NCBI RefSeq assembly: GCF_000720255.1 | Contig: NZ_JOJE01000015.1 | Coordinates: 182,151-246,150 of the forward strand | Origin: Streptomyces griseus subsp. griseus | Lineage (GTDB): Bacteria > Actinomycetota > Actinomycetes > Streptomycetales > Streptomycetaceae | Direction: 5' to 3' | DNA: 64,000 nt | Part shown: positions 8,786 through 17,113 of the stretch, in pieces | Numbering within the stretch: position 1 is the stretch's first letter | Layout: each line of letters opens with the position of its first letter | Position numbers and translations under genes: made by a program | The notes under the pieces: generated by a model | Databases searched by the model: none | Told to the model about the DNA's origin: nothing | Seen by the model: the letters and a program-made list of their open reading frames with translations, nothing else

Positions 8786-8944
8786 GCGATTCCCCTCACA
8801 CTTCGGGTGGAAATGTCCGCGCCTGTACACGTTCGCCAGTTTCGCAACCGTCTTCGTCAGGCGCATGTTGACGGTCCGAATGATGTACGGGGGGCGATGG
8901 TCAGGAGCACTTCCAGAGGTCCGGTAGAGTTACGACGTCAGCAG

Positions 8945-9018
8945 GCGCCGCTAGCTCAGTTGGTTAGAGCAGCTGACTCTTAATCAGCGGGTCCGGGGTT
9001 CGAGTCCCTGGCGGCGCA
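8945..9018 (+). tRNA. tRNA-Lys (anticodon CTT), copy 2
   Basis: 74 bases, identical to the copy at 2889-2962. Acceptor arms are 8945-8951 and 9011-9017, with anticodon CTT. A TAGAGT -10-like hexamer lies at 8925-8930, and a 13-bp hairpin follows 9 bases after the gene. Confidence 0.97.
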
Positions 9019-9026
9019 CAGACAGG

Positions 9027-9055
9027 ACGGGCTCCTCGTACGACGAGGGGCCCGT
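9027..9055 (+). terminator. Terminator of tRNA-Lys copy 2
   Basis: A 13-bp stem (9027-9039 pairing with 9043-9055, one G-T pair) closes a three-base loop directly after the tRNA. There is no long T run, as is usual in streptomycetes. Confidence 0.75.
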
Positions 9056-9062
9056 TCCGCGT

Positions 9063-9248
9063 TTGGTGGACGTACCGCAGGATCCGAAGGTCACCTGCCG
9101 GCAGCGCCGGGAGATCGTCGACGCCGTTCGGTCGGGCGACTCCGTTCGAGCGGAGAACGCCATAAGGGACCACTTCGATCACATTCGTGCACGACTGTCC
9201 ACTACCGTCCACAAGGCAGATACAAGGCCCCCACACGCGCAACAATGA
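9063..9248 (+). pseudogene. Remnant of a GntR/FadR-family regulator (FCD domain tail only)
   Basis: About 60 codons whose translation contains RREIVDAVRSGDSVRAENAI followed by RDHFDHIRARL. This is the typical last helix pair of an FCD effector domain (I-x-x-AI-x-x-GD-x-x-x-AE-x-A-x-x-x-H). No helix-turn-helix or the rest of the FCD domain is found upstream, where the tRNA and its terminator sit instead. I read it as a decayed 3' fragment left beside the tRNA, probably by recombination there. Confidence 0.5.
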
Positions 9249-9355
9249 GCGCGTATGGCCGGTAAACACCGCGTTTCGCGTCTTGCGATCATGCCGGACA
9301 CCGTAGAACCCTGGTGTCAAAGTGCTGCGGTTTCGCGGCAGTTGGGGGTATGCAT

Positions 9356-9426
9356 CCGGTTGCGCGACTTGCGGGGAGAGGGGCCCCGTTCGCGAACAAG
9401 ATGCCGAGCGGGGCATCCGCAACCGG
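9356..9426 (+). promoter_or_regulatory. Candidate structured RNA in the cslA leader
   Basis: Outer arms CCGGTTGCG (9356-9364) and CGCAACCGG (9418-9426) pair perfectly over nine bases. They enclose a second hairpin, GATGCC/GGCATC (9400-9405 with 9412-9417), and a GGGG/CCCC-rich element, so a multi-branched fold is possible. It lies 145 bases before cslA. I do not recognise a known riboswitch class. Confidence 0.35.
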
Positions 9427-9461
9427 AAAGTCGCCCTTCCATGTCTTCAGGGAGGAATGGC

Positions 9462-9497
9462 ATGGAACGTGCGGCTTTACCGATGAGACGCCTGTGA
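9462..9497 (+). CDS. 11-codon leader ORF with a TTA codon, upstream of cslA
   Basis: A very good ribosome site (AGGGAGG, 9449-9455) precedes an ATG at 9462 that opens MERAALPMRRL and stops at TGA 9495-9497. Codon 6 is TTA (9477-9479), the codon read by the bldA tRNA in streptomycetes and rare in their genes. The micro-ORF ends 73 bases before the cslA start, with an inverted repeat in between. I infer a possible leader peptide whose translation depends on bldA. Alternatively the reading belongs to a longer, unconvincing ORF from 9255 in the same frame. Confidence 0.45.
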   Translation: MERAALPMRRL

Positions 9498-9536
9498 GAG
9501 CCGGGGGGCCGCGACAGGCGTGGAAAGACAACGACG

Positions 9537-9557
9537 ACACGCGGGTGACCCGCGTGT
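9537..9557. promoter_or_regulatory. Perfect inverted repeat just before cslA
   Basis: Arms ACACGCGGG (9537-9545) and CCCGCGTGT (9549-9557) are separated by TGA and end 13 bases before the cslA ATG. It could be an operator, or an RNA hairpin that would sit immediately beside the ribosome site. Confidence 0.5.
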
Positions 9558-9570
9558 GGGGGGATGACTC

Positions 9571-11577
9571 ATGACGTCGACGCCGACGGGCGCCCGGCAC
9601 CACCACGACCCGTCACCAACGAGGCAGCTCAGGACGGACACGCACCGGACCGGGGGGACCGGGTCGTTCCGCCGAATCAGCAAGACGCTGCCGAGATACG
9701 ACTACGAGCACTACAGCCGACTGGCGGGACCCCTCACCCAGCCCGACCCGAACAAGCCCTACAAGGTGCGCTACCGCTCGCTGCTCTCCCAGGAGCCGCA
9801 CCGGATCCGGGCCGCGCTCATGCTGGGCGCCGCGCCCCTGCTCTCGCTGGTCCTGCTCGGCTGGCTGCTGCAGCCGGAGCACTGGACCCGACGGGACTAC
9901 CCGGCCTTCGACTGGCTGCCCGCACTCGACATGGTGATGCTGGTCGCGATCGGCCTGATCGAGTTCTTCCGCTGCATGAACGTGCTGTCCAACGCGCACG
10001 CCACCCTGGTCGCCCGCGACCCGGTCCCGGTGGTCCCGGAGACCGGCACGAAAGTCGCCTTCCTGACCTCCTTCGTGCCCGGCAAGGAACCGCTGGAGAT
10101 GGTGACGAAGACCCTGGAGGCCGCCGTCCGGCTGCGCCACCGGGGCCTTCTGCACGTCTGGCTCCTCGACGAGGGCAACGACCCCGAGGTGAAGGCGGTC
10201 TGCGAGCGGCTCGGCGTGCGCCACTTCTCCCGCAAGGGCATCGAGAAGTGGAACCGCCCCTCGGGCCCGCACCGCGCCAAGACCAAGCACGGCAACTACA
10301 ACGCCTGGCTCGACGCGCACGGCGACGACTACGACTACTTCGCCTCCGTCGACACCGACCACGTGCCGCTGCCCAACTACCTGGAGCGGATGCTCGGCTT
10401 CTTCCGCGACCCCGACGTCGGCTTCGTCATCGGCCCGCAGGTCTACGGCAACTACGACACCTTCGTCACCAAGGCCGCCGAGTCCCAGCAGTTCCTCTTC
10501 CACGCCCTCATCCAGCGGGCGGGCAACTTCTACGGCGCCCCCATGTTCGTGGGCACCTCGAACGCCGTACGCATCAAGGCGCTCAAGCAGATCGGCGGGC
10601 TGTACGACTCGATCACCGAGGACATGGCGACCGGCTTCGAGATCCACCGGCACCGCAACCCGGCCACCGGGAAGAAGTGGCGGTCGGTGTACACGCCGGA
10701 CGTGCTCGCGGTGGGCGAGGGCCCGAACGCCTGGACGGACTTCTTCACCCAGCAGCTGCGCTGGTCGCGGGGCACCTACGAGACCATCCTCAAGCAGTAC
10801 TGGAAGGGCTGGTACTCGCTGCCGCCCGGCAAGCTCTTCAACTACACGATGATGATCATCTTCTATCCGATGTCGGCCCTCAACTGGATCCTCGCGGCGC
10901 TGAGCTGCGCCCTGTTCCTGGGCCTGGGCGCCTCCGGCGTCAACATCGACCCGACGGTCTGGCTGATGCTCTACGGCAACGCCTCCGCGCTCCAGATCGG
11001 CCTGTACATCTGGAACCGACGGCACAACGTCTCCCCGCACGAGCCGGAGGGCTCGGGCGGTGTGGCGGGCATGGTCATGTCGGCGCTGTCCGCGCCGATC
11101 TACGCCCGCTCGCTGATGGACGCGGTGCTGCGGCGCAAGAGCAAGTTCGTGGTGACGCCGAAGGGCGACTCCGCCTCCCCGGACACCCTGTTCGGGACCT
11201 TCCGGATCCACCTGTTCTTCATCACGGTCTTCGGCGCGTCCATCACCGCCGGATTCACCCTCGGGCACGCCCACCCCGCGATGATCACCTGGGCCTCCTT
11301 CGCCCTGCTGATCACCGCCTCGCCGATCTTCGCCTGGCGGTGGACACTGCGCGAGGCACGCAAGCGGCCCGCGACGCCCGGACCGGACCCGGACCGGGGG
11401 CCGCAGGACGCGGTGCCGGTGGGCGCCACCACCGGGGCCGTGCCGTACGCGCCGCACGGTCACGCGCCCGCGCGCAAGCCGAGTTGGGCCTCCTCGGGTG
11501 GCTCTCCCGACGCGCACGGGACCGGTGACCAGACCATGCAGATCGCCCTCGGCGGACTCGGAGGGCGCAAGGAATGA
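9571..11577 (+). CDS. cslA: Cellulose synthase-like glycosyltransferase CslA (GT2)
   Basis: Processive membrane beta-glycosyltransferase, 668 aa, making a beta-glucan at hyphal tips in Streptomyces (family knowledge). Two N-terminal membrane helices come first (about residues 90-140). The GT2 core follows with the DEGNDPE aspartate, the DxD motif in SVDTDHVP, the ITEDMATG acid and the QQLRW acceptor motif. Several C-terminal helices end in a cytoplasmic tail. The stop overlaps the glxA start (ATGA), and cslZ lies convergently beyond glxA, matching the cslA-glxA-cslZ cluster of S. coelicolor and S. lividans. The start at 9571 gives the usual basic N-terminus; an out-of-frame ATG lies at 9564. 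Confidence 0.93.
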   Translation: MTSTPTGARHHHDPSPTRQLRTDTHRTGGTGSFRRISKTLPRYDYEHYSRLAGPLTQPDPNKPYKVRYRSLLSQEPHRIRAALMLGAAPLLSLVLLGWLLQPEHWTRRDYPAFDWLPALDMVMLVAIGLIEFFRCMNVLSNAHATLVARDPVPVVPETGTKVAFLTSFVPGKEPLEMVTKTLEAAVRLRHRGLLHVWLLDEGNDPEVKAVCERLGVRHFSRKGIEKWNRPSGPHRAKTKHGNYNAWLDAHGDDYDYFASVDTDHVPLPNYLERMLGFFRDPDVGFVIGPQVYGNYDTFVTKAAESQQFLFHALIQRAGNFYGAPMFVGTSNAVRIKALKQIGGLYDSITEDMATGFEIHRHRNPATGKKWRSVYTPDVLAVGEGPNAWTDFFTQQLRWSRGTYETILKQYWKGWYSLPPGKLFNYTMMIIFYPMSALNWILAALSCALFLGLGASGVNIDPTVWLMLYGNASALQIGLYIWNRRHNVSPHEPEGSGGVAGMVMSALSAPIYARSLMDAVLRRKSKFVVTPKGDSASPDTLFGTFRIHLFFITVFGASITAGFTLGHAHPAMITWASFALLITASPIFAWRWTLREARKRPATPGPDPDRGPQDAVPVGATTGAVPYAPHGHAPARKPSWASSGGSPDAHGTGDQTMQIALGGLGGRKE

Positions 11578-13511
11578 CGGAGGGAGCCGGCCGCCGCCGT
11601 GCCCGTCGACTCGCGATCGGCACGGCGGTGGTTCTCGCACTGGCCGGAATGAACGGCCCGTGGGTGTACCGCTTCAGCACGGAGCAGTACCACCAGTACA
11701 AGATCAACAGGCCGGAGTACAAGGCCGAGAACGGCCACTGGGAGATCGTCGAGTTCCCCGAGGAGTACCGCCAGAACACCATCCACGCGGCGCTCCTGCA
11801 CACCGGCAAGCTCCTGCTGGTCGCGGGCTCCGGCAACAACCAGGACAACTTCGACGCCAAGCGGTTCGACACCCGGATCTGGGACCCGGTGAACGGCACC
11901 ATCAAGAAGGTGCCCACCCCGAAGGACCTGTTCTGCACCGGCCACACCCAGCTCGCCAACGGCAATCTGCTGATCGCGGGCGGCACCAAGCGGTACGAGA
12001 AGCTGAAGGGTGACGTCACCAAGGCCGGCGGCCTGATGATCGTCCACAACGAGAACCCGGACAAGCCGATCACGCTGCCCGCCGGCACGAAGTTCAAGGG
12101 CAGGGAGAACGGCAGGACGTTCGTCTCCAAGGACCCGGTGGTCGTCGAGCGGGCGACGAAGAACTTCGACAAGAAGACCGGCAAGTTCCTCGGCAACACG
12201 CCCGGCCTCGGCCGTATCTACGTCGAGGCGCAGAAGCGCGGCGCGAAGTACGAGACCGGTACGCAGGACAACTACCGCATCCAGGGCCTGACCGGCGTCG
12301 ACGCCCGCAACACCTACGGCATCGCACAGAAGCTCGCGCTCGACAAGAAGGACTTCCAGGGGATCAGGGACGCCTTCGAGTTCGATCCGGTCGCCGAGAA
12401 GTACATCAAGGTCGATCCGATGAAGGAGGCCCGCTGGTATCCGACGCTGACGACCCTGAGCGACGGAAAGGTCCTCAGCGTCTCGGGTCTCGACGACATC
12501 GGGCAGCTGGTGCCCGGAAAGAACGAGGTCTTCGACCCGAAGGCGCGGACGTGGACGTACACGCCGAAGGAACGTCAGTTCCCCACCTACCCGGCGCTGT
12601 TCCTGATGCAGAACGGCAAGATCTTCTACTCGGGTTCCAACGCCGGGTACGGGCCGGACGACGTGGGGCGCGAACCGGGGATCTGGGACGTGCGCAGCAA
12701 CAGATTCACCAAGCTGCCCGGGCTCAGTGACCCCAAGCTGATGGAGACCTCCGGGACGGTGCTGCTGGCGCCGGCGCAGGACGAGCGGTTCATGGTGATC
12801 GGGGGTGGCGGGGTCGGCGAGTCCAGGCTGTCGAGCAGGAGGACGCGGATCGTCGACCTCAAGGCGGACGGTCCGCGGTTCGTGGACGGGCCGTCCCTGG
12901 CGGAGGGGACCCGCTACCCGCAGGCGTCGGTGCTGCCCGACGACACGGTTCTGGTCTCGGGCGGCTCCGAGGACTACCGGGGACGCGGCGACTCCAACAT
13001 CCTCCAGGCCCGGATCTACCACCCGGACACGAACACCTTCGACCGCGTCGCCGACCCGCTCGTGGGACGGAACTACCACTCCGGGTCGATCCTGCTGCCG
13101 GACGGCCGGGTGATGTTCTTCGGGTCCGACTCGCTGTACGGCGACGCGGCGAACACGAAGCCGGGCAAGTTCGAACAGCGGATCGAGATCTACACGCCGC
13201 CCTATCTGTACCGGGATTCCCGGCCGTCGCTGTCCGGGGGACCGAAGACGATTCCTCGGGGTGGGACGGGGACGTTCACTTCGCGTCAGGCGTCGTCCAT
13301 CAGGAAGGTACGGCTGATGCGGCCGAGCGCGTCCACCCATGTGACGGATGTGGATCAGCGCTCCATCGCGCTGGACTACACGGTGGCCGGCGACAAGGTG
13401 ACGGTCACCGTCCCGAAGAACAGGAATCTGGTGCAGGGCGGCTGGTACATGCTGTTCGCGGACGACGACCGGGGGACGCCCAGTGAGGCGCGGTGGGTTC
13501 GGGTGCCGTAG
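11574..13511 (+). CDS. glxA: Radical copper oxidase GlxA (galactose oxidase-like)
   Basis: Extracytoplasmic, membrane-anchored oxidase, 645 aa, with an N-terminal signal/anchor helix (residues 12-31). The kelch-type propeller and a C-terminal immunoglobulin-like domain follow. By motif alignment with galactose oxidase, all catalytic residues appear present: Cys121 (LFCTGH) for the thioether link to Tyr289 (EARWYPT), the stacking Trp288, axial Tyr501 and ligand His502 (RNYHSGS), and His589 (STHVTDVDQR). GlxA acts with CslA to deposit or modify a glycan needed for pellet formation and development. It is translationally coupled to cslA. Confidence 0.93.
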   Translation: MTEGAGRRRARRLAIGTAVVLALAGMNGPWVYRFSTEQYHQYKINRPEYKAENGHWEIVEFPEEYRQNTIHAALLHTGKLLLVAGSGNNQDNFDAKRFDTRIWDPVNGTIKKVPTPKDLFCTGHTQLANGNLLIAGGTKRYEKLKGDVTKAGGLMIVHNENPDKPITLPAGTKFKGRENGRTFVSKDPVVVERATKNFDKKTGKFLGNTPGLGRIYVEAQKRGAKYETGTQDNYRIQGLTGVDARNTYGIAQKLALDKKDFQGIRDAFEFDPVAEKYIKVDPMKEARWYPTLTTLSDGKVLSVSGLDDIGQLVPGKNEVFDPKARTWTYTPKERQFPTYPALFLMQNGKIFYSGSNAGYGPDDVGREPGIWDVRSNRFTKLPGLSDPKLMETSGTVLLAPAQDERFMVIGGGGVGESRLSSRRTRIVDLKADGPRFVDGPSLAEGTRYPQASVLPDDTVLVSGGSEDYRGRGDSNILQARIYHPDTNTFDRVADPLVGRNYHSGSILLPDGRVMFFGSDSLYGDAANTKPGKFEQRIEIYTPPYLYRDSRPSLSGGPKTIPRGGTGTFTSRQASSIRKVRLMRPSASTHVTDVDQRSIALDYTVAGDKVTVTVPKNRNLVQGGWYMLFADDDRGTPSEARWVRVP

Positions 13512-13547
13512 CGCTCCCGCGGGGCCGCGTTCGGGTGCGGGAGCGCT
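13510..13547. terminator. Bidirectional terminator between glxA and cslZ
   Basis: An 11-bp perfect stem, AGCGCTCCCGC paired with GCGGGAGCGCT, around a 16-base loop lies between the convergent genes and starts at the glxA stop codon. Confidence 0.75.
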
Positions 13548-13599
13548 GTGGCTTGTCGCGCCCACGTGGCGGAGCCGCAATCGACGCCGCCCCGCTCCC

Positions 13600-14616
13600 T
13601 TATGGGTGTGAAGCCTTTGCGAGCTTCATGGCGTAGGCGGGCCACCACTGGCCCGCCTTCGGGCCGCCCTTGCACTCGCCGTCGGACTCGCCGGGGCGTT
13701 TGATCCAGAGGTAGGCGTCCACCGAAGGGTCCGCGGTGTCGGTGGTGGGGGTCTCGCCCAGGGCCCGGTCCGGGGGGTTGCACCAGCGTTCGTCCTGGTC
13801 GCCGCCCGTGTAGGGGCCGTTGCCGTTGCGGCTGGTGTCGATGACGAAGTGTTTGCCGCCGACCTTCGCGGAGAGTTCCTTGCCGTAGGCGATGGAGTCC
13901 TCGGTGGAGTAGAAGTTGGAGACGTTGACGGCGAATCCGTCGGCCTGCTCGATGCCCGCGCGTCGCAGCGGGTCGTGGATGCGGTCGGGGGCGTTCCAGC
14001 CGGCGTTCCCGGCGTCGATGTAGACCTTCGTGTTCTTCAGCGCCTTGAGCGTGGTGACCGCGCCGTCCAGCAGGTTGAAGCGCTCCTCGTGGAACGCGTC
14101 CTGGGTGCAGCCGTCGACCAGGTGCAGCACGGCGTCCGGTTCCAGGATCACCGTGGCGGGGCGGTCGCCGATGCCCCTGGCGACGCCGTCGATCCAGGCG
14201 CGGTAGGCGTTGCCGTCGGCGGCGCCGCCCTGCGAGTACTGGCCGCAGTCGCGGTGCGGGATGTTGTAGAGGACGAGGAGCGCGGTGCGGCCGGCCTTGT
14301 CGGCGGCCTCGGTGAAGCCGCGAGCCTCCTGCTCCGGGTTCTCCGGGCCGATCCACTCGCCGGTCGGCTGCTCGGCGATCTTGCGGATCTGCTCGGCGTC
14401 CGACTTCTCGCCGGTCTTCTCGTACGCGGCGACCTGCTGTGCCGCGGTTCCGTCCGGGTTCACCCAGAACGGGTCGGTCCCCTTGGGCTGCTGGGTGATC
14501 CGGGCCCCCTTCCCGGGCGGCTCGGGTTTCCCGTCCTTGCCCTCCCCCGCCGAGGAACACCCGGCGATCAGCAGCGCCGCCCCCAGCGCAGCCATGACCC
14601 CCCTGCTGACGTACAT
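13600..14616 (-). CDS. cslZ: Glycoside hydrolase family 6 lipoprotein (CslZ-like)
   Basis: Predicted lipid-anchored endo-beta-1,4-glucanase, 338 aa. The lipobox LIAGC lies at residues 16-20, followed by a Gly/Pro/Lys linker and a GH6 barrel with LYNIPHRDCGQYS, the catalytic-acid motif ILEPDAV, YIDAGNAGW and VSNFYST. The position facing glxA matches cslZ of the streptomycete tip-glycan cluster, where it is thought to trim the CslA product. The Ser/Gly-rich stretch after the lipobox is a normal linker. Confidence 0.88.
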   Translation of the reverse strand: MYVSRGVMAALGAALLIAGCSSAGEGKDGKPEPPGKGARITQQPKGTDPFWVNPDGTAAQQVAAYEKTGEKSDAEQIRKIAEQPTGEWIGPENPEQEARGFTEAADKAGRTALLVLYNIPHRDCGQYSQGGAADGNAYRAWIDGVARGIGDRPATVILEPDAVLHLVDGCTQDAFHEERFNLLDGAVTTLKALKNTKVYIDAGNAGWNAPDRIHDPLRRAGIEQADGFAVNVSNFYSTEDSIAYGKELSAKVGGKHFVIDTSRNGNGPYTGGDQDERWCNPPDRALGETPTTDTADPSVDAYLWIKRPGESDGECKGGPKAGQWWPAYAMKLAKASHP

Positions 14617-14764
14617 CCAACTCCCCCTAGGCTCACGCCAGTTCCACCATCAATCCTGACATACACCCAATCATGCCCAAGAGATCACCGAGGCGATGTC
14701 GAGGAGCTGTTACAGCGTGGGAGCCGTCGGACAGTGCCTTCGCCCGGACGCCCGTTCCCGTCGT

Positions 14765-15430
14765 TCAGACGCCCGTTCCCGTCAGGTACGCCGACACGAT
14801 CACGTTGGCCGTGTAGCCGCCGCTCGCGCGGTCGAAGGTGCCCCCGCAGGTGATGAGTCGCAGTTCCGCCCGGCCCGGCCGGCGGGGACCGTAGGCACGC
14901 CGGGCGTCGAAGGGGTCACTGCCGACGACCTCGACGTCGTCGACGGTGAACTCGGCGATCCTGCCGTCGTCGCGGACCACACGGACCCGGTTGCCCGGGT
15001 GCAGAGTGCCGATCCTGTAGAAGACGGCGGGCCGGGTCTTCGTGTCGACATGGCCCACCATCAGCGCGGTACCGGCCGCCCCGGGCTTCACTCCGGCCGC
15101 GTACCAGGCCACGACGCCCGCCTGGTCGAAGGGCGGTGGGTCGATCGCGCCCCGCCCGTCCAGACCGCGTCCCACGACCGGCGCCTGCACGTTCAGGTCG
15201 GGGATGTCGACGCGCTGCGGCAGGGCGTCCGCCAGCGGCTCGGCTGCGGGCGGCAGCTCCGCCTGCCGGGGACGCCCGACCGTGGCCGCGTCTCCCGTGG
15301 TCGCCCCGGACCTCCCCTGCGGCAGGTCGGTCACCTCGCGGCCCCACAGCCAGAGCCCGAGCAGCAGTACCGCCCAGATCAGGCCGGTGAGCAGCCGCCC
15401 GGCAGCGGAGGAACGCTCGCCGTCGGACAC
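14765..15430 (-). CDS. Class F-type sortase
   Basis: Membrane-anchored transpeptidase of about 221 aa. An N-terminal helix (LLTGLIWAVLLLGLWLW) is followed by a linker and the sortase barrel starting at RVDIPDLNVQAPVV. The catalytic His is in MVGHVDTK, the Cys in LRLITCGG and the Arg-containing strand just follows. A GTG at 15430, five bases after the stop of the upstream gene, gives a sensible N-terminus; the same frame is open far beyond it but not convincingly coding. The secreted protein gene upstream is co-transcribed and may be a partner, though it has no clear sorting motif. Confidence 0.82.
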   Translation of the reverse strand: MSDGERSSAAGRLLTGLIWAVLLLGLWLWGREVTDLPQGRSGATTGDAATVGRPRQAELPPAAEPLADALPQRVDIPDLNVQAPVVGRGLDGRGAIDPPPFDQAGVVAWYAAGVKPGAAGTALMVGHVDTKTRPAVFYRIGTLHPGNRVRVVRDDGRIAEFTVDDVEVVGSDPFDARRAYGPRRPGRAELRLITCGGTFDRASGGYTANVIVSAYLTGTGV

Positions 15431-15435
15431 CGGGG

Positions 15436-16041
15436 TCAGTCCGTCCCGTGGCCCCGGCGGGCGCTGCGCAGCGCGACGGCCACGGCGGCGACACCGGCGA
15501 GGACGAGGCCGGTCACCTCCTGGGCGGTACCGGGGCCGGCCGCGCGGGCGTCGGCCACGGAGGAGTCCCCGACGGAGGTGTCGGCCACGGACGAGGAGAG
15601 GTGAGCGGTGCCACCGCCGCCCGCGTGGACCGGGGCGACGGGAGAGGCGGGGGTGACGGGGTCGGAGAGGGGGGCTGCGTGGGGGCCGTGTCCGGAGGAC
15701 CTGGTCGCGACGGTGAGGTGGCTCGTGACATCGGACGCCGCGCAGGTGATCCTGACCTCGTAGGTGCCGGGTCGGGCGGAGGTGCGGACCCGGGTCTCGC
15801 CGGAGAGGGCGTGACCCTCGGTTCCGGCCGGGGCGAGGTGCGCGTCCGTGACGAACGCGGCCGAGGCCGCGGTGGCCGTCGTGGCGGAGCAGTCGGCGAC
15901 ACGGAGGGTGACGTCGGCGCCGGGGGCGGGGGTCGAGGGGGTCACCGAGACGCCGTGCCCGTCCGCCGCGTACGCGGCCGGGGCCAGGGCGGCCACGGCG
16001 ACGGCGGCACCCGCACAGAAGGTGACTTTCAGTGAACGCAT
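15436..16041 (-). CDS. Secreted, membrane-anchored protein of unknown function
   Basis: 201 aa. The signal peptide ends at AYAADG (about residue 26). An immunoglobulin-like region with two cysteines (VADCSATT and VRITCAAS) follows, then a His/Gly/Ala-rich low-complexity stretch and a C-terminal helix (TGLVLAGVAAVAVAL) with a short RRGH tail. It is directly upstream of, and surely co-transcribed with, the class F sortase gene. I see no LPxTG or LAxTG motif before the helix, so it may simply be anchored by the helix. Confidence 0.7.
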   Translation of the reverse strand: MRSLKVTFCAGAAVAVAALAPAAYAADGHGVSVTPSTPAPGADVTLRVADCSATTATAASAAFVTDAHLAPAGTEGHALSGETRVRTSARPGTYEVRITCAASDVTSHLTVATRSSGHGPHAAPLSDPVTPASPVAPVHAGGGGTAHLSSSVADTSVGDSSVADARAAGPGTAQEVTGLVLAGVAAVAVALRSARRGHGTD

Positions 16042-16155
16042 CGTGAACCTCCAGCTCTCTGGAGACTCCCCCGCGCGGCCCGCCCCTGCATCCGCTGGGC
16101 CGGGCCACTGCTCCGTACGGGTTACACCAATCGGTCCAGTCGCACCGCTGAATGC

Positions 16156-16935
16156 CTAGATCCGGTCGACGAGGTCCGCGATCGAGTCGACGACCTTCGA
16201 AGGGCGGTACGGGAAGTTCTCGACTTGCCCGGGTGTCGTCAGGCCGGTGAGGACCAGGAAGGTCTGCATCCCGGCCTCCATACCGGCCAGCACGTCGGTG
16301 TCCATGCGGTCGCCGATCATCGCGCTGGTCTCGGAGTGCGCCCCGATCGCGTTGAGCCCGGTACGCATCATCAGCGGGTTCGGCTTGCCCGCGAAATACG
16401 GCTTCTTGCCGGTCGCCTTGGTGATCAACGCGGCGACGGCGCCGGTCGCGGGGAGCGGGCCCTCGGCGGAGGGGCCGGTCTCGTCCGGGTTGGTGCAGAT
16501 GAAGCGGGCGCCGGCGTTGATGAGCCGTACCGCCTTCGTCATGGCCTCGAAGGAGTAGGTGCGGGTCTCTCCGAGGACCACGTAGTCGGGCTCGTGGTCG
16601 GTGAGGATGTAGCCGATGTCGTGCAGCGCGGTGGTCAGGCCCGCCTCGCCGATGACGTACGCCGAACCGCACGGCCGCTGGTCGTCCAGGAACTTCGCGG
16701 TGGCCAGGGCGGACGTCCAGATGTTCTCGATCGGCACGTCCAGGCCCATGCGGCGCAGCCGGGCGTGCAGGTCGCGCGGGGTGTAGATCGAGTTGTTGGT
16801 GAGGACGAGGAACGGCTTGCCGGACTCCCGCAGCTTCTTCAGGAAGGCGTCAGCGCCGGGGATCGGGATGCCCTCGTGGATGAGCACACCGTCCATGTCG
16901 GTGAGCCACGACTCAATGGGCCTGCGTTCTGCCAT
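16156..16935 (-). CDS. HAD-IIA family phosphatase (NagD-like)
   Basis: 259 aa. The HAD nucleophile motif WLTDMDGVL is at residues 9-17, motif II in LTNNS, and motifs III/IV in KPYFAGKPNP and MIGDRMDTDVLAG. The C2-type cap between them places it in the NagD/4-nitrophenylphosphatase group that dephosphorylates sugar phosphates or nucleotides. I chose the ATG at 16935, which has an AGGAGA ribosome site; the open frame upstream of it is repeat-derived and not coding. Confidence 0.85.
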   Translation of the reverse strand: MAERRPIESWLTDMDGVLIHEGIPIPGADAFLKKLRESGKPFLVLTNNSIYTPRDLHARLRRMGLDVPIENIWTSALATAKFLDDQRPCGSAYVIGEAGLTTALHDIGYILTDHEPDYVVLGETRTYSFEAMTKAVRLINAGARFICTNPDETGPSAEGPLPATGAVAALITKATGKKPYFAGKPNPLMMRTGLNAIGAHSETSAMIGDRMDTDVLAGMEAGMQTFLVLTGLTTPGQVENFPYRPSKVVDSIADLVDRI

Positions 16936-17044
16936 GTGCGGGATCTCCTGCCGTACGCCGTACTGCGTGGGCCCCAGCCTAGACATAGGCCCGATCTTGA
17001 GGGAATGCGGGGAATGCAGGGAAAGAAGGGGATGCGGGGAGTAC

Positions 17045-17098
17045 GGGGAATACCCGGCGTACGGGTAATACCGGGTGTACGGGTAATACCGGGTGTAC
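17045..17098 (+). repeat. 18-bp tandem repeat, three units
   Basis: Units 17063-17080 and 17081-17098 are identical (GGGTAATACCGGGTGTAC), and 17045-17062 is a diverged copy. G/A-rich quasi-repeats based on GGGGAATGC continue to about 17005. The block fills the gap between the HAD phosphatase and the LAxTG protein gene. Confidence 0.85.
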
Positions 17099-17113
17099 GG
17101 GGAATGTGCCTCA

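Noticed and set aside
9300..9450. c-di-AMP (ydaO) riboswitch upstream of cslA
   Set aside because: I could not find the conserved ydaO core sequence; only generic stem-forming sequence is present.
9613..13580. Very long antisense frames opposite cslA and glxA
   Set aside because: Arg/Val/Gly-rich shadow translations; the sense strand has all catalytic motifs.
14765..16672. Long minus-strand frame extending upstream of the sortase
   Set aside because: Only the last 221 codons have sortase motifs; the upstream part is out of frame with two real genes (secreted protein and HAD phosphatase).
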